Part shown: positions 10,804-21,591 of the stretch, piece by piece
Numbering within the stretch: the first letter of the stretch is position 1
How the letters are laid out: every line of letters starts with the position of its first letter
The notes under the pieces: model-generated
Seen by the model: the letters and a program-made list of their open reading frames with translations, nothing else
What the model was told of the DNA's origin: nothing
Databases searched by the model: none
Made by a program: the position numbers and the translations under genes
From: Heterobilharzia americana
Lineage: Eukaryota > Platyhelminthes > Trematoda > Strigeidida > Schistosomatidae
Assembly (NCBI GenBank): GCA_944470555.2
Contig: OX104130.1
Coordinates: forward strand, 46,905,491 to 46,969,490
Length of the DNA: 64,000 nt
Direction: 5' to 3'

Positions 10804-12200
10804 GGCAACAAACTAAGCTTATCAAGAATACTGACACAAAAGTGTTATTTTATGAAAATATCGCCGAAGGTGACGGGTCCCTGACCCCCTCTCAAGGTAG
10901 GTGGCTGGAACTTTGAGCGGACTACTTTGAAGTAAAGTTCAATCGTTCTACAACGATGCTTCACTTGCTAGTGTTCAGCCTCAAACTAAATAGGATGGTG
11001 TCAATCTTCCAAATGTCCCCAGAGTTGATAGGGTTGTTCCAACCTAATACGAAGCAACGAAGTATTGACTTGACGTCTTAGAAGATGGAGGTGGGTAATT
11101 TTTAATTAAAGTTTCCAAGTTTCTAGCTAATGTATGAAAATGAGATGTAGTCATATCAAACTGGTGCAGATTGTTCATCGTTCCAATTTATAGGAGAAAA
11201 GAGGTCTTCATGAGACATCGTGTTCAAAATCCTTTGGTTTCATAGTCATCGGATGCTCAACTGAACCATGAGGACAGGAAACATGAAAGAATGAGGTAAT
11301 TTACCGACCTGAATGAAGGTGCATTAATCAGCTTTTCCCCCTCGACAATTTTTGAAACACACGCGTACTCGCTGTCACCCAACACTTGCTATATTTCTTG
11401 ATATGAAGGAAGTCCATGGCTTTATCTATCGAGAGTTTCTGTTTCAACGTCTGACTGTGAAAGCAGTATTGAACAAGCTTTTTTACATAACCCATATGAA
11501 CCTCTTTTGACCGAATTATCTGGGTTATATGAGTAACTTTAGAAGATAAGAACTACAAATAGTTATAATACTACAGATCACTGTCATTCACTTGAATGTG
11601 ATATGGTGGTCGGGATAGAAGTTAGTGATAATAACACTAACGGTGGCCTGGCCGAAAAACCTTATTCTACTGAACTAGACACTATTCATTCAAACGGGAA
11701 AGTTAAAGTGTAAACGTTTTCCATTTCTGATTCATGAGACGATAGAAATCATTGTTCAGGTATTATGTATGAAAAACAAAAGTCTGTCATAGTAATACTT
11801 AGGCATTCACTTTTTATTTTGCTAAAAGCCAAACCACCGCCCATCTCTACGTGCAAAGTCAACTGAAGTAGGAATGGCTTGGAAACATGCTGAGCAACCA
11901 ATCCATAAAGTCTTTGACTGTTGATCTGAGTCTTTAGGAGGGTGAAGACTATCTGACTGGGGTCATCAAGATAATGGGAATCAATGGTTGGAGATTTTTA
12001 GTGATATGGCTGAAAACCGATCACCATGGCGCAGATAAATTCAATCTTTGACCTCTCAGGAAGTTTGAAGATCTTTCACTAACCTTCATCTCTTAGAACT
12101 CTCCCTACACTTCTGTCTTCTTTGATATCACTCTTCTTCAATCTACTGCTGTTAAGTGTAGCAACTTGAAGTGATGCACTTCTTTGCAGGATACTACGTT
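10460..12200 (+). mobile_element. RTE-like element family 2, old relic in ISWI intron 3
   Basis: Scattered blocks match family 2: 10515-10735 (ETRRFQVF…LLGHVLRMP region), 10860-11120 (the region before the RT), 11220-11530 (RT fragments with an AFIY-type palm entry) and 11820-12060 (KSLTV…NGNQWLEIF…MAENRSPWRR tail). Order is partly scrambled and reading frames are lost. A TA microsatellite interrupts the first block. Bases 12060-12580 hold only diffuse 3' UTR-like and AT-rich sequence. Confidence 0.6.
10737..10800. repeat. (TA)32 microsatellite
   Basis: Uninterrupted TA dinucleotide tract of 64 bp inside the decayed family-2 element in ISWI intron 3. Two similar tracts occur at 18574-18637 and 34651-34719. 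Confidence 0.97.
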
Positions 12201-12581
12201 CATTATGTTTGTTTTTCTTGTAAGACTTGAACATTGTCACGATTTCTCTATCTATCTAAATCCTTCAAATTGTTCAACTGAATATCCTCCTTTACTATAG
12301 AGCAGTGTCAAAACATTAATGGATGCACTCCTACCTTTTTTGTTTATACTTCTTTCTGTTTGAATTTATTTCCATTCAAAGCTCTTTCCGGTGTACTAAA
12401 TTTTATAATAGCCAATAAAACTTAATAGCAACACTTTTCCAAAAGATTCATTTTGCCAAATAAAAAAGTGGATCACATTTTAAACTCACTGAACTTGCTG
12501 TTCATGAATATGGTTGACCAGAATACATTTTTATAACGCTATAACAGCTTCTGTATTTCTTGATCTGCCTGTTTAGGTGTG

Positions 12582-12720
12582 GAGCTGTGGCTCACTGATC
12601 TAGGCAATTAAGTATCAGCTAGTAGGTCACGGATCCAATCCCCTCTCCACTAACCGAGGTTTAGGCAGCTAGGTCGTATTATCATAAGCCCCCTACACAA
12701 TAGACATGTCTCATTGCCTA
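12582..12720 (+). repeat. tRNA-derived SINE-like fragment
   Basis: Contains gagctgtggctcactgatct (A box-like) and ggtcacggatccaatccc (B box-like) about 35 bp apart, then a short unique tail. No hammerhead core follows. It resembles a decayed tRNA-derived SINE rather than a true tRNA, since no cloverleaf closes. Confidence 0.4.
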
Positions 12721-12853
12721 CTGCACAAACGCACACGTGGTTGCTGGGTGCATTGCGACTCGTATCACAGAAATATGTGAGCATGCGATGTGCTGTACTA
12801 TTTTACTTTAATACTCATCAGTGTGTTACTTCTATTTCCATTTCCTCTATCAG

Positions 12854-13129
12854 ATCGAACGTGGTGAAGCTAAAATTCAACGAAGGGCTGCAGTAAAAAG
12901 AGCACTTGATTTGAAGATGGCTCGTTATAGAGCTCCTTTTCACCAACTTCGTATACAGTATGGAACAAATAAGGGGAAAAATTACGTTGAAGAGGAAGAC
13001 CGTTTTCTTATATGTATGCTTCATAAACTTGGTTTTGATCGAGACAATGTGTACGATGACCTGCGTCTTGCGGTTCGTCTGGCTCCACAGTTCCGGTTTG
13101 ATTGGTTTTTAAGATCCCGTACGGCAATG
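12854..13129 (+). CDS. SMARCA5: ISWI/SMARCA5 exon: SANT-SLIDE spacer and most of SLIDE
   Basis: Ninety-two codons, phase 0 at both ends. It encodes the spacer helix ([19 protein letters not shown]) and most of the SLIDE domain, including the signature [16 protein letters not shown] and [22 protein letters not shown] binds extranucleosomal DNA and is needed for directional sliding. The acceptor is ctatcag at 12851-12853 and the donor ATG|gtaagc at 13130. The preceding intron (10057-12853) is 2.8 kb and carries a decayed RTE-like element, a TA tract and a tRNA-like SINE fragment. Confidence 0.97.
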
Positions 13130-13317
13130 GTAAGCAAAGTAAAATATTGTTTTCATTTTATTACCACTTACTACTAATCTTCAATTGTATTTAGTTGCAT
13201 ATGTGTTGAGGCGTATTCAATAACTGTTTCAAATGGATTATTTCATGATATAACATATCTCATCATTTACATTCAAACCGTGATACTTATTAACATCTTT
13301 CTATTTTAATACTTCAG

Positions 13318-13572
13318 GAGCTACAGAGACGTTGCAGTACGCTTATTACCTTGATTGAGAGAGAAATATCTGACTTAGAGGACCGAACAAAACAGCGTGG
13401 GGGGACTGGTGCGAATATTTCATCTCCTAATCCCTCTGCAAATTCCGGACCGGCTACCACCTCTACGACATCTGTCCAGAAGCGGAAATCAACTGCAGCA
13501 GCTAGTGGAACTGCTCCTGACTCAACTTTAGAAACTGCTGGAAACGGAAAAAAAAAGAAAGTTACTGCTTAA
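13318..13572 (+). CDS. SMARCA5: ISWI/SMARCA5 terminal exon: end of SLIDE and basic tail
   Basis: Eighty-four codons plus TAA at 13570-13572. It starts ELQRRCSTLITLIEREISDL, the last SLIDE helix, and then runs into a Ser/Thr/Ala/Gly-rich low-complexity tail that ends in a lysine cluster (GKKKK), plausibly a nuclear localisation signal as in other ISWI tails. The tail is not conserved in sequence between phyla. The intron before it is 188 bp. With the other four exons the window covers 352 C-terminal residues, and the length and order of HAND, SANT and SLIDE are complete. Confidence 0.96.
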   Translation, partial: ELQRRCSTLITLIEREISDLEDRTKQRGGTGANISSPNPSANSGPATTSTTSVQKRKSTAAASGTAPDSTLETAGNGKKKKVTA

Positions 13573-13970
13573 GTGACAATCATTTGTACATGTCCTCTTT
13601 GTATTTTGCTTTTATTTTAGGCCTCTTGCATTTGATCTAATGTATTTGTTTCTTGTGACTTATCACTCTTTGCTAATTCATAATGGTGTATTTTTCCACA
13701 GAATCTTATATATTCGAATAAAGATTGTTTATGGTGGGAAGGATTTGTGAAGTTTTCTGAGTGGGTTACCGACATCTTATTCTATTTCGCCATTCATAAC
13801 CGTGAATAAGCTAATATAAAGTGCAGCATCATGAATCAAAATTTAAAAATCTATTTTGTCAGTTTATTCTCAGTTAATCTCTTGTACTTAAAGGGTCAAA
13901 TATAGGAATAATTATAGCCTCAGCCAGGTCATGCAACTCAACAGGAGACTTTATCATGTACTGTACTGTG
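13573..13970 (+). other. ISWI 3' UTR and start of the intergenic region
   Basis: Short 3' UTR with the AATAAA at 13717, followed by AT-rich sequence without a recognisable gene or repeat. No coding potential seen on either strand. Confidence 0.6.
13717..13722 (+). terminator. Polyadenylation signal of ISWI
   Basis: A canonical AATAAA lies 145 bp after the stop codon, followed by a TG-rich stretch (tgtttatggtggg) suitable as a downstream element. This gives a short 3' UTR of roughly 160-180 nt. It is the first AATAAA after the stop in this orientation. Confidence 0.7.
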
Positions 13971-13974
13971 AGCC

Positions 13975-14105
13975 ACACATGTGAGAGTTGGTGATATTAC
14001 CTGGTTGCCCAGGTCGAAGAACGTGGATTATGATTCTATCTTGAAGCTCATTGCTTAAAAGTCTATTACTTAACCCAGTGAGCTACCACGGGCATCACAA
14101 CAGTA
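13975..14105 (-). repeat. Second tRNA-like SINE fragment
   Basis: On the - strand the text gatgcccgtggtagctcact resembles a pol III A box region and is followed by caagatagaatcataatccac where a B box should be. The match is weak and no ribozyme remnant follows. It may belong to the same SINE group as 12582-12720. Confidence 0.35.
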
Positions 14106-14224
14106 ATAATATTGTATGAAATCCTGTTGGATCGTTTCAATAACTTTCTTAACAGATACACTCAAAGTTTTCATTTATCATCAGATATTTCAAATTTCAA
14201 GGTACAACATAAACTTGAAAGTTG

Positions 14225-14410
14225 TTATATTTCGGGAAATGGTGGCTAGCAGAAGAATCTAGGACGCGTGTCCTGTCCTATTCGGCACTCGTCATCTGGA
14301 TATACCTGCACCCCAGTGAGTGATGCTTCCCCACTGAAACTCGAGCCTAGTACCTATCACTCCAAACATCGAAGCATTATCCACTGTACCGCGGAGGCAC
14401 GATAGCCACT
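14225..14410 (-). mobile_element. Sm-alpha-like SINE with degenerate hammerhead
   Basis: On the - strand there is an A box-like stretch (GGTACAGTGGATAATG), a B box-like stretch (CTCGAGTTTC), GGTATATCCAG (helix I strand), and then ATGACGAGTGCCGAATAGGAC. The core has lost its first C (ATGACGA) and GAAA is replaced by AGGACA, so this copy cannot be catalytic. Helix II and the far helix I strand (TCCTAGATTC) are still recognisable. Confidence 0.65.
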
Positions 14411-14440
14411 TCTTGTACAACTGGTATTAGTTATTACTAT

Positions 14441-14656
14441 TTTATTGATATACTTGTAATTCTACGTTGTTTTATTAAACTGGATTCTTCAACCTCTCGT
14501 CCTGGATTCTTCTGCTAACGACACGAAGCAAATTACCATGATTAACATTTAGGCAATATCGAGGCATTCACATAGGAGCCCATATGCTAATAGAGGTCGA
14601 ACAATCCGATCCAATAAAACAACGGAGAATTACAAGTATATCAATAAAATAATAAT
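14441..14656. repeat. Inverted repeat flanking a SINE 3' remnant
   Basis: About 40 bp at 14441-14480 (attttattgatatacttgta and on) recur in inverted form at 14614-14656 with about one mismatch. The loop contains cgtcctggattcttctgc on the + strand, the 3' strand of a hammerhead. This looks like two SINE tails in opposite orientation. Confidence 0.6.
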
Positions 14657-14659
14657 AAT

Positions 14660-16900
14660 TCTTCACTCTCTTTACCTTTGCACAGGTAACCAGGTAGTTA
14701 CTAAGCCTTATGGTGGAGTCACCAGGTGTAAATCACTAGAGGGAAAAAATAGATAACCTAGAGATAGCTGTTCTTTGGATGAGCAGCAACGTGTGGGATA
14801 AATGTTTTACCCACGGCAAAATAGGAAATCGATGTCAGGAGATAATATCACTCCCTAGAGATTATTTGATTTGATTTGGCACACTGATACATTATTTACT
14901 GAATAAAGTTCTGAGCACACTCTGTTGCTCATAATCATATCATTGTGGTCACGACTACCGCTTGTCGTCCGTTTATTTCAACGATAGTAAGATTTTCCAA
15001 GTATCTGGAATGGGTGTTAAGCTGGTTGACAAATATCCGATCATTGATTTGTCTGTCCACCCAACTATATTACCCTTTAGGATTGTTACTCTATCCATCC
15101 CCATTTTGATTCATCATATGAATAGAAATCGAGTTCTTTTTCAAAATTTCTTATCTGATTAGTGTCAAAAATTCTAAATGTAACTGAGTTACTGTGCTAT
15201 ACCAACCTGACTGAACCTAATTGGCTCGTCTTACCTATATGCTATACTTCACAGTTATTGCTTAGTATTTGACCCGTTAAATCATTTCGTCTAATTGAAT
15301 CAGTAGGACCTTCAAGCCGAAAAAGTTTCTCCCTAAGCCACGAGTTCCGTTTTTATGCCTCCCTGTCAAGAATTCTACGAATATATTCTACCGTTCATTT
15401 GTATGGCAACTCTATCAAACCCTTTGATCCCTCCTAGTTTTATTACTTCTTATAAACCTCTGGAAAGACTCAAAACTTTTTCTTCAGCGGTAGTTCATTC
15501 CCCCATTTAGGTCATTTGGTTCACCAATCAGATTTCTAACTCGAGTTACCTAGACATTTCACTAAGCCCACTTTAACTGATTTTGAGTAAACTGAATACC
15601 TGTCAGGATGTGTGGGTTTTCTGTAGACCGTAGTATCTAACTTTGCGTATCCAATTATCCATCAGTAAAAATGTCTGATACTATGACGGACATTGGTGAT
15701 CTCATTGTTGCTCCTACTTATTTGTATATTTTGTAATGGAATTAAAAGTCAGACATAACTGTACATCTAATATGATTTCTTCAACTGGTACTATAGTTCT
15801 ATGAGTGAGTTCGAAATCGACGTAAAGCTCAATTCTGATAGCCTCTTGTGTTAATTTCTGAGAGCTAATGAGTGTAACTGAATAAAAGTCGTATGCGTTA
15901 CCCGTTATAACATAAATAATGAACCACCTACAAAACGTAATTTACTACTGGGGATTTCATATTAACTGTTACAACCTCACGTAAACTAAAATAACAAGAA
16001 TCGTGTGCTTATCGAACTTCAAAAAGTGTAGTAACACGTAATTAGCGTACAATAGCGCTGATTTCATGCTCTGAGGTAAAATTACGATAACTAAGTTAAC
16101 TGTATACTGTCGCAAGGTTACGAACAACCTTTTCAGACTCTTCTGAAATGTTAGGTGATACCTTTACTTGGATCACTCAGTATAGCATAAAAAGCATTAA
16201 ACCATATGAGTAAGAATCTAACGCGTTTGATTCCAGCTTGAAGATAATTTTATTTCGGAGAACAAGGTTGTAATGTGATGCAGTATAAATTTCAACAACA
16301 AAAAATCGAAATCTGTAACGATGGTACCTTTATATTGTTAGAGTAAGTTATACAAGTCATCTACTCATCACATTCTTTTGATGAACTTTCAATGTTGCTG
16401 CTGCTTCTTTTGACCCTTGGAAGCGAGACAAACTATTTCTGAAATGGCTCAGTCAATGGGTTCTAAATAATATGGCTCAGTCACACAGTAATATCTGCAC
16501 ATTCAATGCTAATCCACCATTTCCAAGCACCTCAGTAAAATGTAGTTTCTTATAGTGTCATCCATACGTTTCTTGTCCATCTCCTACTTTCTTGAATTTT
16601 CTTCAGCTCCTTTCACCACTTGGTTCATGCTATCTTCAGCCGCCGTCTCTCAAAACCTCATATCTCAGTTTACGGAAACGTATGGAACACAATTTCCCAG
16701 TATGGCTATTCACTAGATTTATGGGGAAGGAGATTTTCTATCACTCAGTGTAGGTCAAGGACATATACTAGTCCGTTTCACCGCTGGTGCTGTTGTAACA
16801 GCCCAGGTGTAAAAGGCTTCGGATCAAAATATTCTGCTTCAAGATTTATGACTATAACCTACATACAATAAGTGGTGTTTACCAAGGTCATACGCTCCTT
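14660..16900. other. Intergenic sequence, nothing recognised
   Basis: AT-rich sequence. Open frames at 14962-15162 and 16620-16871 are short, have no recognisable domain and no splice support, and are best treated as chance. The stretch near 14900-14960 (catatcattgtggtcacgac) resembles 32760-32790, suggesting another shared repeat too decayed to define. Confidence 0.4.
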
Positions 16901-16949
16901 CCATCCTCCTGTGACTGTGCTATAGATGTACTAATGAAAGCATCAAATT

Positions 16950-17600
16950 GTTTTGTAACTTGATGGATCTATCAAGGGATATTCCTTAATCGTTTAGAAA
17001 ACTTATAACATGTGATCCAGCTTAGTAGGAATACTGACTAAATTCAATCTCCAGAACATCTTAATTGGCAATGTAAATATAACTGGTGTGCGTCTTTCAC
17101 CTCTCAAATGAAGAATGTTCAGGACTGGCGTGTCTTGATGGTCGATAACAAAATGAAGAATGAATCAGTTGAGTATGTTGAATACTTTTATTTGTGAAGT
17201 CACATCAACCCAGGGAGATTCATGGTGGCGAATTCTCGATGCATATAAAAAGTATCGTCGACATACCCACTCTAACTGTAATGGTTGCATGATATGCTGT
17301 TGCGTACTATAAAGCCTTTAAATGTCTTAATGTATGGCTGTGAAACATGGTCTTTTGTAGAAAATGTTAAGTTTATAAGTGTTTGACTGTCGTTGGTTTC
17401 CAAAGCCGTGTATATTTGAGTCACTTCATGATTGATACACGTTGAGTACGAGTTTAAACAGATGGATCAAGGAAAGAGATAGTAAACCTCAATAAACCCA
17501 CTAGGCTTGAATACATGCCACATGCATCTAGTCAATACATTTGTCCTGAGTTGAATTTAACCACGATTTGTACAGCAAAAAGATAGAATAGAAACAGAAG
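16950..17600 (+). mobile_element. RTE-like element family 2, heavily decayed relic
   Basis: Blocks such as 17110-17240 (a VLQDW-like start followed by VEYVEYF in place of the usual VVERVDNFTYLG region) and 17335-17365 (YGCETW) follow the family-2 C-terminal order. The frame is shattered. It is older than copies A and B. Confidence 0.5.
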
Positions 17601-18572
17601 CATCACTAGATTCCCTATCTGCTGATCACTATGTGACGGATCTACAGGACACTGATGCGCTCTTTGTTTCATCATTTCCACCTATATAGGAGGCATGTGG
17701 ATGACACTCATCGTATGCGATGCAGATTGTTATTTAGAAGCCATAATTGATAGATTTAATAGTTTTTCATCCAAGCAGTTTTACATCAAACTCTGAATAT
17801 CATTTCTTGGATTCCATGTTGAAAAGGATGGGTAGCGGTTCTCCTCAAATATCGATCCAAAGTTGAACCTCATCTAACAAAGTAGGATTGAATTCACTCG
17901 AGATTCAAAAGAATTTGAAAACAGGAGTTCAGCAGATACTTATGCAAGCTGAATACTTGTGATGTTTCCGAAATTGAATAATTCTAACCTGGGATTCACT
18001 TCAGAATAAGGCAGGGAAAACAAGGATTGTAATACACATATTTCAGGCAGTGCACCAAACACCTTGAGCAGTATAAAATACCTGTATTTACACTAACACT
18101 GTCATGACAGCATAAACTTGGCTGTATTATTGGTGAGCCCGACGTCATAATATGTAGTGGACTCAACGAATGTCAAGTAAACGAAAATGACAAGCTACGT
18201 ATAAGTTACAAAAAAAAAGGATTTTTATGATACAGGAGTATGAAAAGTTATACGTTATAACGCAAATAGTATTGTCAATGTTTTAGATAATCACTGGTTA
18301 CTTAGAGGTTATCTCTTTGGTATTGTCCACCACAATTTCGGATACTCCAGAGATCAGAAGGCGATATTTGTTGGCTCTCCGCAGTGGTCGTTGGTTGGCT
18401 TGATTGTCGTAATATTTGGAAGTAAGATGAGAGGTCCTGTAAAATCCCAGAACAATCAGTTAGTATGCATGAAAGGTAATAGTCACGGAGACAGAAGTCA
18501 GAATGGTTAGAAGTACACTATATTTCCACGATTAGCAGCAGCGAAAGCTGTAAATACCGCCACAATCAAAAA

Positions 18573-18573
<1 letters not shown>

Positions 18574-18637
<64 letters not shown>
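18574..18637. repeat. (TA)32 microsatellite
   Basis: Perfect TA tract of 64 bp in intergenic sequence between two family-2 relics. Confidence 0.97.
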
Positions 18638-18639
<2 letters not shown>

Positions 18640-18779
18640 ACATTCGTTTTTACAAGTATTAGGAAGAATGTGTAAAAAACGATGAAAAGGAACTATTCTT
18701 TTTAATTGAAGTGGTTTATGCACAACTTCATGCAGTCTCCACACCAGAGATGACTGGTGTAGCCGTTCCTGTTTAACTT

Positions 18780-19720
18780 CGTGACAGATGTACTAAAGGA
18801 CATAACCTTAGTTATGTCTAACTTCATAGGGATTGATCTACTCGCAGAACGGCATCTGGTTGACTTATATTACGCAAACGACGTCATCTTGCTAGGTAAG
18901 GACGATGACAAAAATGCAGCATCTTCTTACTGTCTTGAGTAGAAATCTCAATATGTTTGGTATGTGTCAAATTTAGGATGATGCTGCAGGACTGGTCTGC
19001 GACTAATCCCAGTCTAAGGATAGGGAATGAAGTGGTGGAATATGTCTGCTACTTCACTTAGTTGGGAAGTTGCATCAGCCTGAAAGGGCTCGCTTCTGAC
19101 GAAATCTGAGCTCGAATAAAAGAGGCCCGTTCGGGATTCGCAAAATTGCATCATCTCTGGAGCCGACTGGAAAGATACTCGACTACCTATTAAAGGACGA
19201 GCATACTGAGCTGCAGCCCGTTCTGTCCTGTTATGTTGCTGTGTGACATGGCAGCTGAAAGTAGAAGATATGAAGAAAATACAGGCTTTTGACCATAGAT
19301 GTCTTCGTAGCATTGCTCGCGTTTGATGGAATCACCGGGTGAGTTATGTCTGGTTTACGCAAAGGTGAACAGGCAGGTTCGTTGATGAAGTCATGAATCT
19401 TCAACAACTGAAGTGGCTTGGAAATGTGTTGCGGGCGCCCAACCACCATCTACCTTGTTGTGTAAAGTCAGCTGAAGTAGGATTGGGTTAGAAGACAGGG
19501 TGGCCGGATGAAGACGTAGCAGCAGTGCATGAAGTCTCTGACTTTTAGTCTGAACCATGTAGGGAGGTGTATATTCCTTGAGTGGGATCTTCGAGATCAT
19601 AACAATCGAAGGGTGATGAATTTTGGTGACATGACTGCAAATCCGTCACGATATAGCAGATTGTTATGGTTTCGAACGCTAATGGTTATATATATTCCGA
19701 AACAAGCATAATACGTGCCG
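18780..19720 (+). mobile_element. RTE-like element family 2, decayed 3' half
   Basis: Translates in pieces to the RT palm (a YYANDVILLGKDD block near 18865, so YADD is changed to YAND), then the VEYVCYFT.LGSCIS-like block near 19035-19080 and the GRCIFLEWDLRDHNNR tail near 19565. The usual GDMA…NPS end is visible near 19630. Several stops and shifts show it is dead. The 5' half is missing. Confidence 0.65.
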
Positions 19721-20125
19721 TCAGCTGACAGCTAACTTGGTACGCAAGAACCATTGACTGCAACCCCGGGACGAATAGAGAGAAGACCTAAGCTGGCAGA
19801 TGAGAGAGTGTATTACTCCGAGAATATAATAATAAAATCAATCCCAAAACATGTGAATACGTACACACATGAAAAATGACTTTGTCCTCAATTTGAGGCA
19901 TTCGCATAGTAATAGTAAAGATTAACCAATTAGCGATTTACATTACAATGGGGCAGAAAATACCGTAAAAATGGTGTGGGAATGACATGTTAAAAATGTT
20001 CGGATCAATAACAATGTTTTATACAAAACTGGGGCATCACAACACAGATGCATTCACTTTTTGACGTTTCCTAAAGCTTGGATAGTTTTACTATCCCTTA
20101 TCCTCAAATTTTTCCTCTTCCTATA
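19720..20125. other. Spacer left of the LTR element, nothing recognised
   Basis: AT-rich sequence without coding signal. It was continuous with 25804 onward before the LTR element inserted. Confidence 0.5.
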
Positions 20126-20129
20126 CATC
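20126..20129. repeat. Target-site duplication CATC, left copy
   Basis: CATC immediately precedes TGTAGTGC of the 5' LTR and is repeated at 25800-25803 right after the 3' LTR. A 5-bp reading (ACATC) is also possible because the LTR ends in TATA. Confidence 0.75.
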
Positions 20130-20564
20130 TGTAGTGCACCGTCCTGGCACCAAAATATAACTAGGGCTAAAATAAATAGTTTAAATTAAATTAACTAAAT
20201 AAATCTCTAGCTTGCTTCCGGATGCTTAGGGTGTTTTAAGTTTTGTTTTAACGAGCATGCATCCGAGCAGGCTTGGACGCCATTTTGCGCTCCATTGTGC
20301 TGATTACCACGCACGTACTCCGAGTCCCTAGTTCAGCCTTACAAGCCAGATAAGTTGATTAAACTTTTCCCCCATTCATTATTATTACATTTACTTTAAT
20401 TAAATACATAGCTCCTTCAAATACATTGCGTATCAGTTCTTTTGATTTGTGTTTTGTTATCAGTACTTACACGTTAGGTAAAGTACTGGTTAAGCAGGTA
20501 CTAGAGCACATCAAGTTAAGTAGGGTTGATCAAACGTTACGGAATTGTAACACGCACCCCTATA
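20130..20564 (+). repeat. 5' LTR (435 bp)
   Basis: Starts TGTAGTGCACC and ends CACCCCTATA. The matching 3' LTR has the same length; substitutions are seen at the cttgcttccg/cttgcctccg site, at gccagataag/gccacataag, at two sites in gatttgtgttttgtta/gatttatgttttgcta, and at ggttaagcag/ggttgagcag. That is five in 435, about 98.9 percent identity. The 5' end is TG but the 3' end is not CA, so the exact right edge is set by the flanking duplication. Confidence 0.92.
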
Positions 20565-20567
20565 AAT

Positions 20568-20585
20568 TGGTGAGCCCGAGTATCA
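20568..20585 (+). other. Primer-binding site
   Basis: TGGTGAGCCCGAG starts three bases after the 5' LTR. A TGG start and this composition match tRNA 3' ends; in the CsRn1 group the primer is tRNA-Trp, and the sequence is close to that pattern. The tRNA is inferred, not proved. Confidence 0.6.
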
Positions 20586-20751
20586 CTTCTTACTTTGTCT
20601 AGTACCTTTGTTTTTCTTGCGTTGATTTATCTGGCCTATTTTCTCATTTTTGGCACGGTCTTGCTTTTTTTTATTGCACTCCTCATTGGTTGTTTTTGCA
20701 TTGTAACTTTTTTTTAATTATCATCATCGTGCCTCTTTAATTCCCTTATCA

Positions 20752-21591
20752 ATGGCGGATAACGACTCGACCGCGCAGATGGCCGTAACCCTCCAGCTTC
20801 CCACCTTCTGGGCCTACAGACCAACTGCATGGTTCTCCATGTGGAAACTCAGTTTGCCTTGAGACATATTCAATCACAAGAAACTAAGTCCAACTTAGTC
20901 ATCGTCAGCTTACCGGAAAATGTGATCGAAGACGTCTCAGATGTGCTAGATGACCCAGCACCGAATCTTTACGATCGCCTCAAAACCGCCCTCATCAAAC
21001 GTGTTGCACTTACTGACCAGCAGAAAGTGCAAGAACTTTTCAGGGATGTGCATCTGGGTGATCGTAAGCCGACGCAACTGCTTCGTCAGATGAAGCAGCT
21101 GATTGCTGACTTCAACATTGATGAAGCATTTCTCAAGCAACTGTGGTTACAGAGATTACCACAGTCGGTTCAAGGGATCCTCGCACCCTTCCATAAGTGT
21201 CCCTTAATAGAGCTGGCGGAAGCGGCTGACAGAGCTGTGGATGCTACGAAGCCCAACACTAGTATCTCAGCTGCACTGTCTACTGCCACGGATTCGTCCA
21301 AAAACCCACATCCTCCTCGGCTGTGAGCCAACAAGTTTCGATGTTATAGCTCACATCTCGAAATTGTATGAGGAGTTGTGCAGCATCAGGAACGAAATGC
21401 GGTCTGGTAGTTCTTCCAACGGTCGCACGTCTTGCTCGCGCAACAGGTCTGCCTCCCGTACCGGTAGCAGACGTTCCAAATCGCGACAATCCCAACCCAG
21501 GTTGTGCTGGTACCATAAACGTTATGGTGCCAATGCCAAAAGGTGCACTCGACCTTGCACCTTCGAGGCTAACCAGGCGGGAAACGTGTGA
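20752..21591 (+). pseudogene. gag: LTR element gag, two frameshifts
   Basis: The likely start is ATG at 20752. The frame is lost near 20833 by an apparent one-base loss, continues from 20829 in another frame (capsid-like helical region with LLRQMKQLI and LPQSVQGIL), and is lost again near 21310 before the final segment. That segment has a Ser/Arg-rich stretch and a zinc finger of form C-x2-H-x9-C-x3-C (C21505, H21514, C21544, C21556), the CHCC type typical of CsRn1-group gag. Gag would coat the RNA and form particles. The end (TGA 21589-21591) overlaps the start of the pol frame. Confidence 0.82.

Noticed and set aside
14225..14290. Second active hammerhead
   Set aside because: First core C is changed and GAAA is lost, so it cannot be catalytic.
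16620..16871. Open frame of 83 codons on +
   Set aside because: No domain or codon pattern that stands out; isolated in intergenic sequence.
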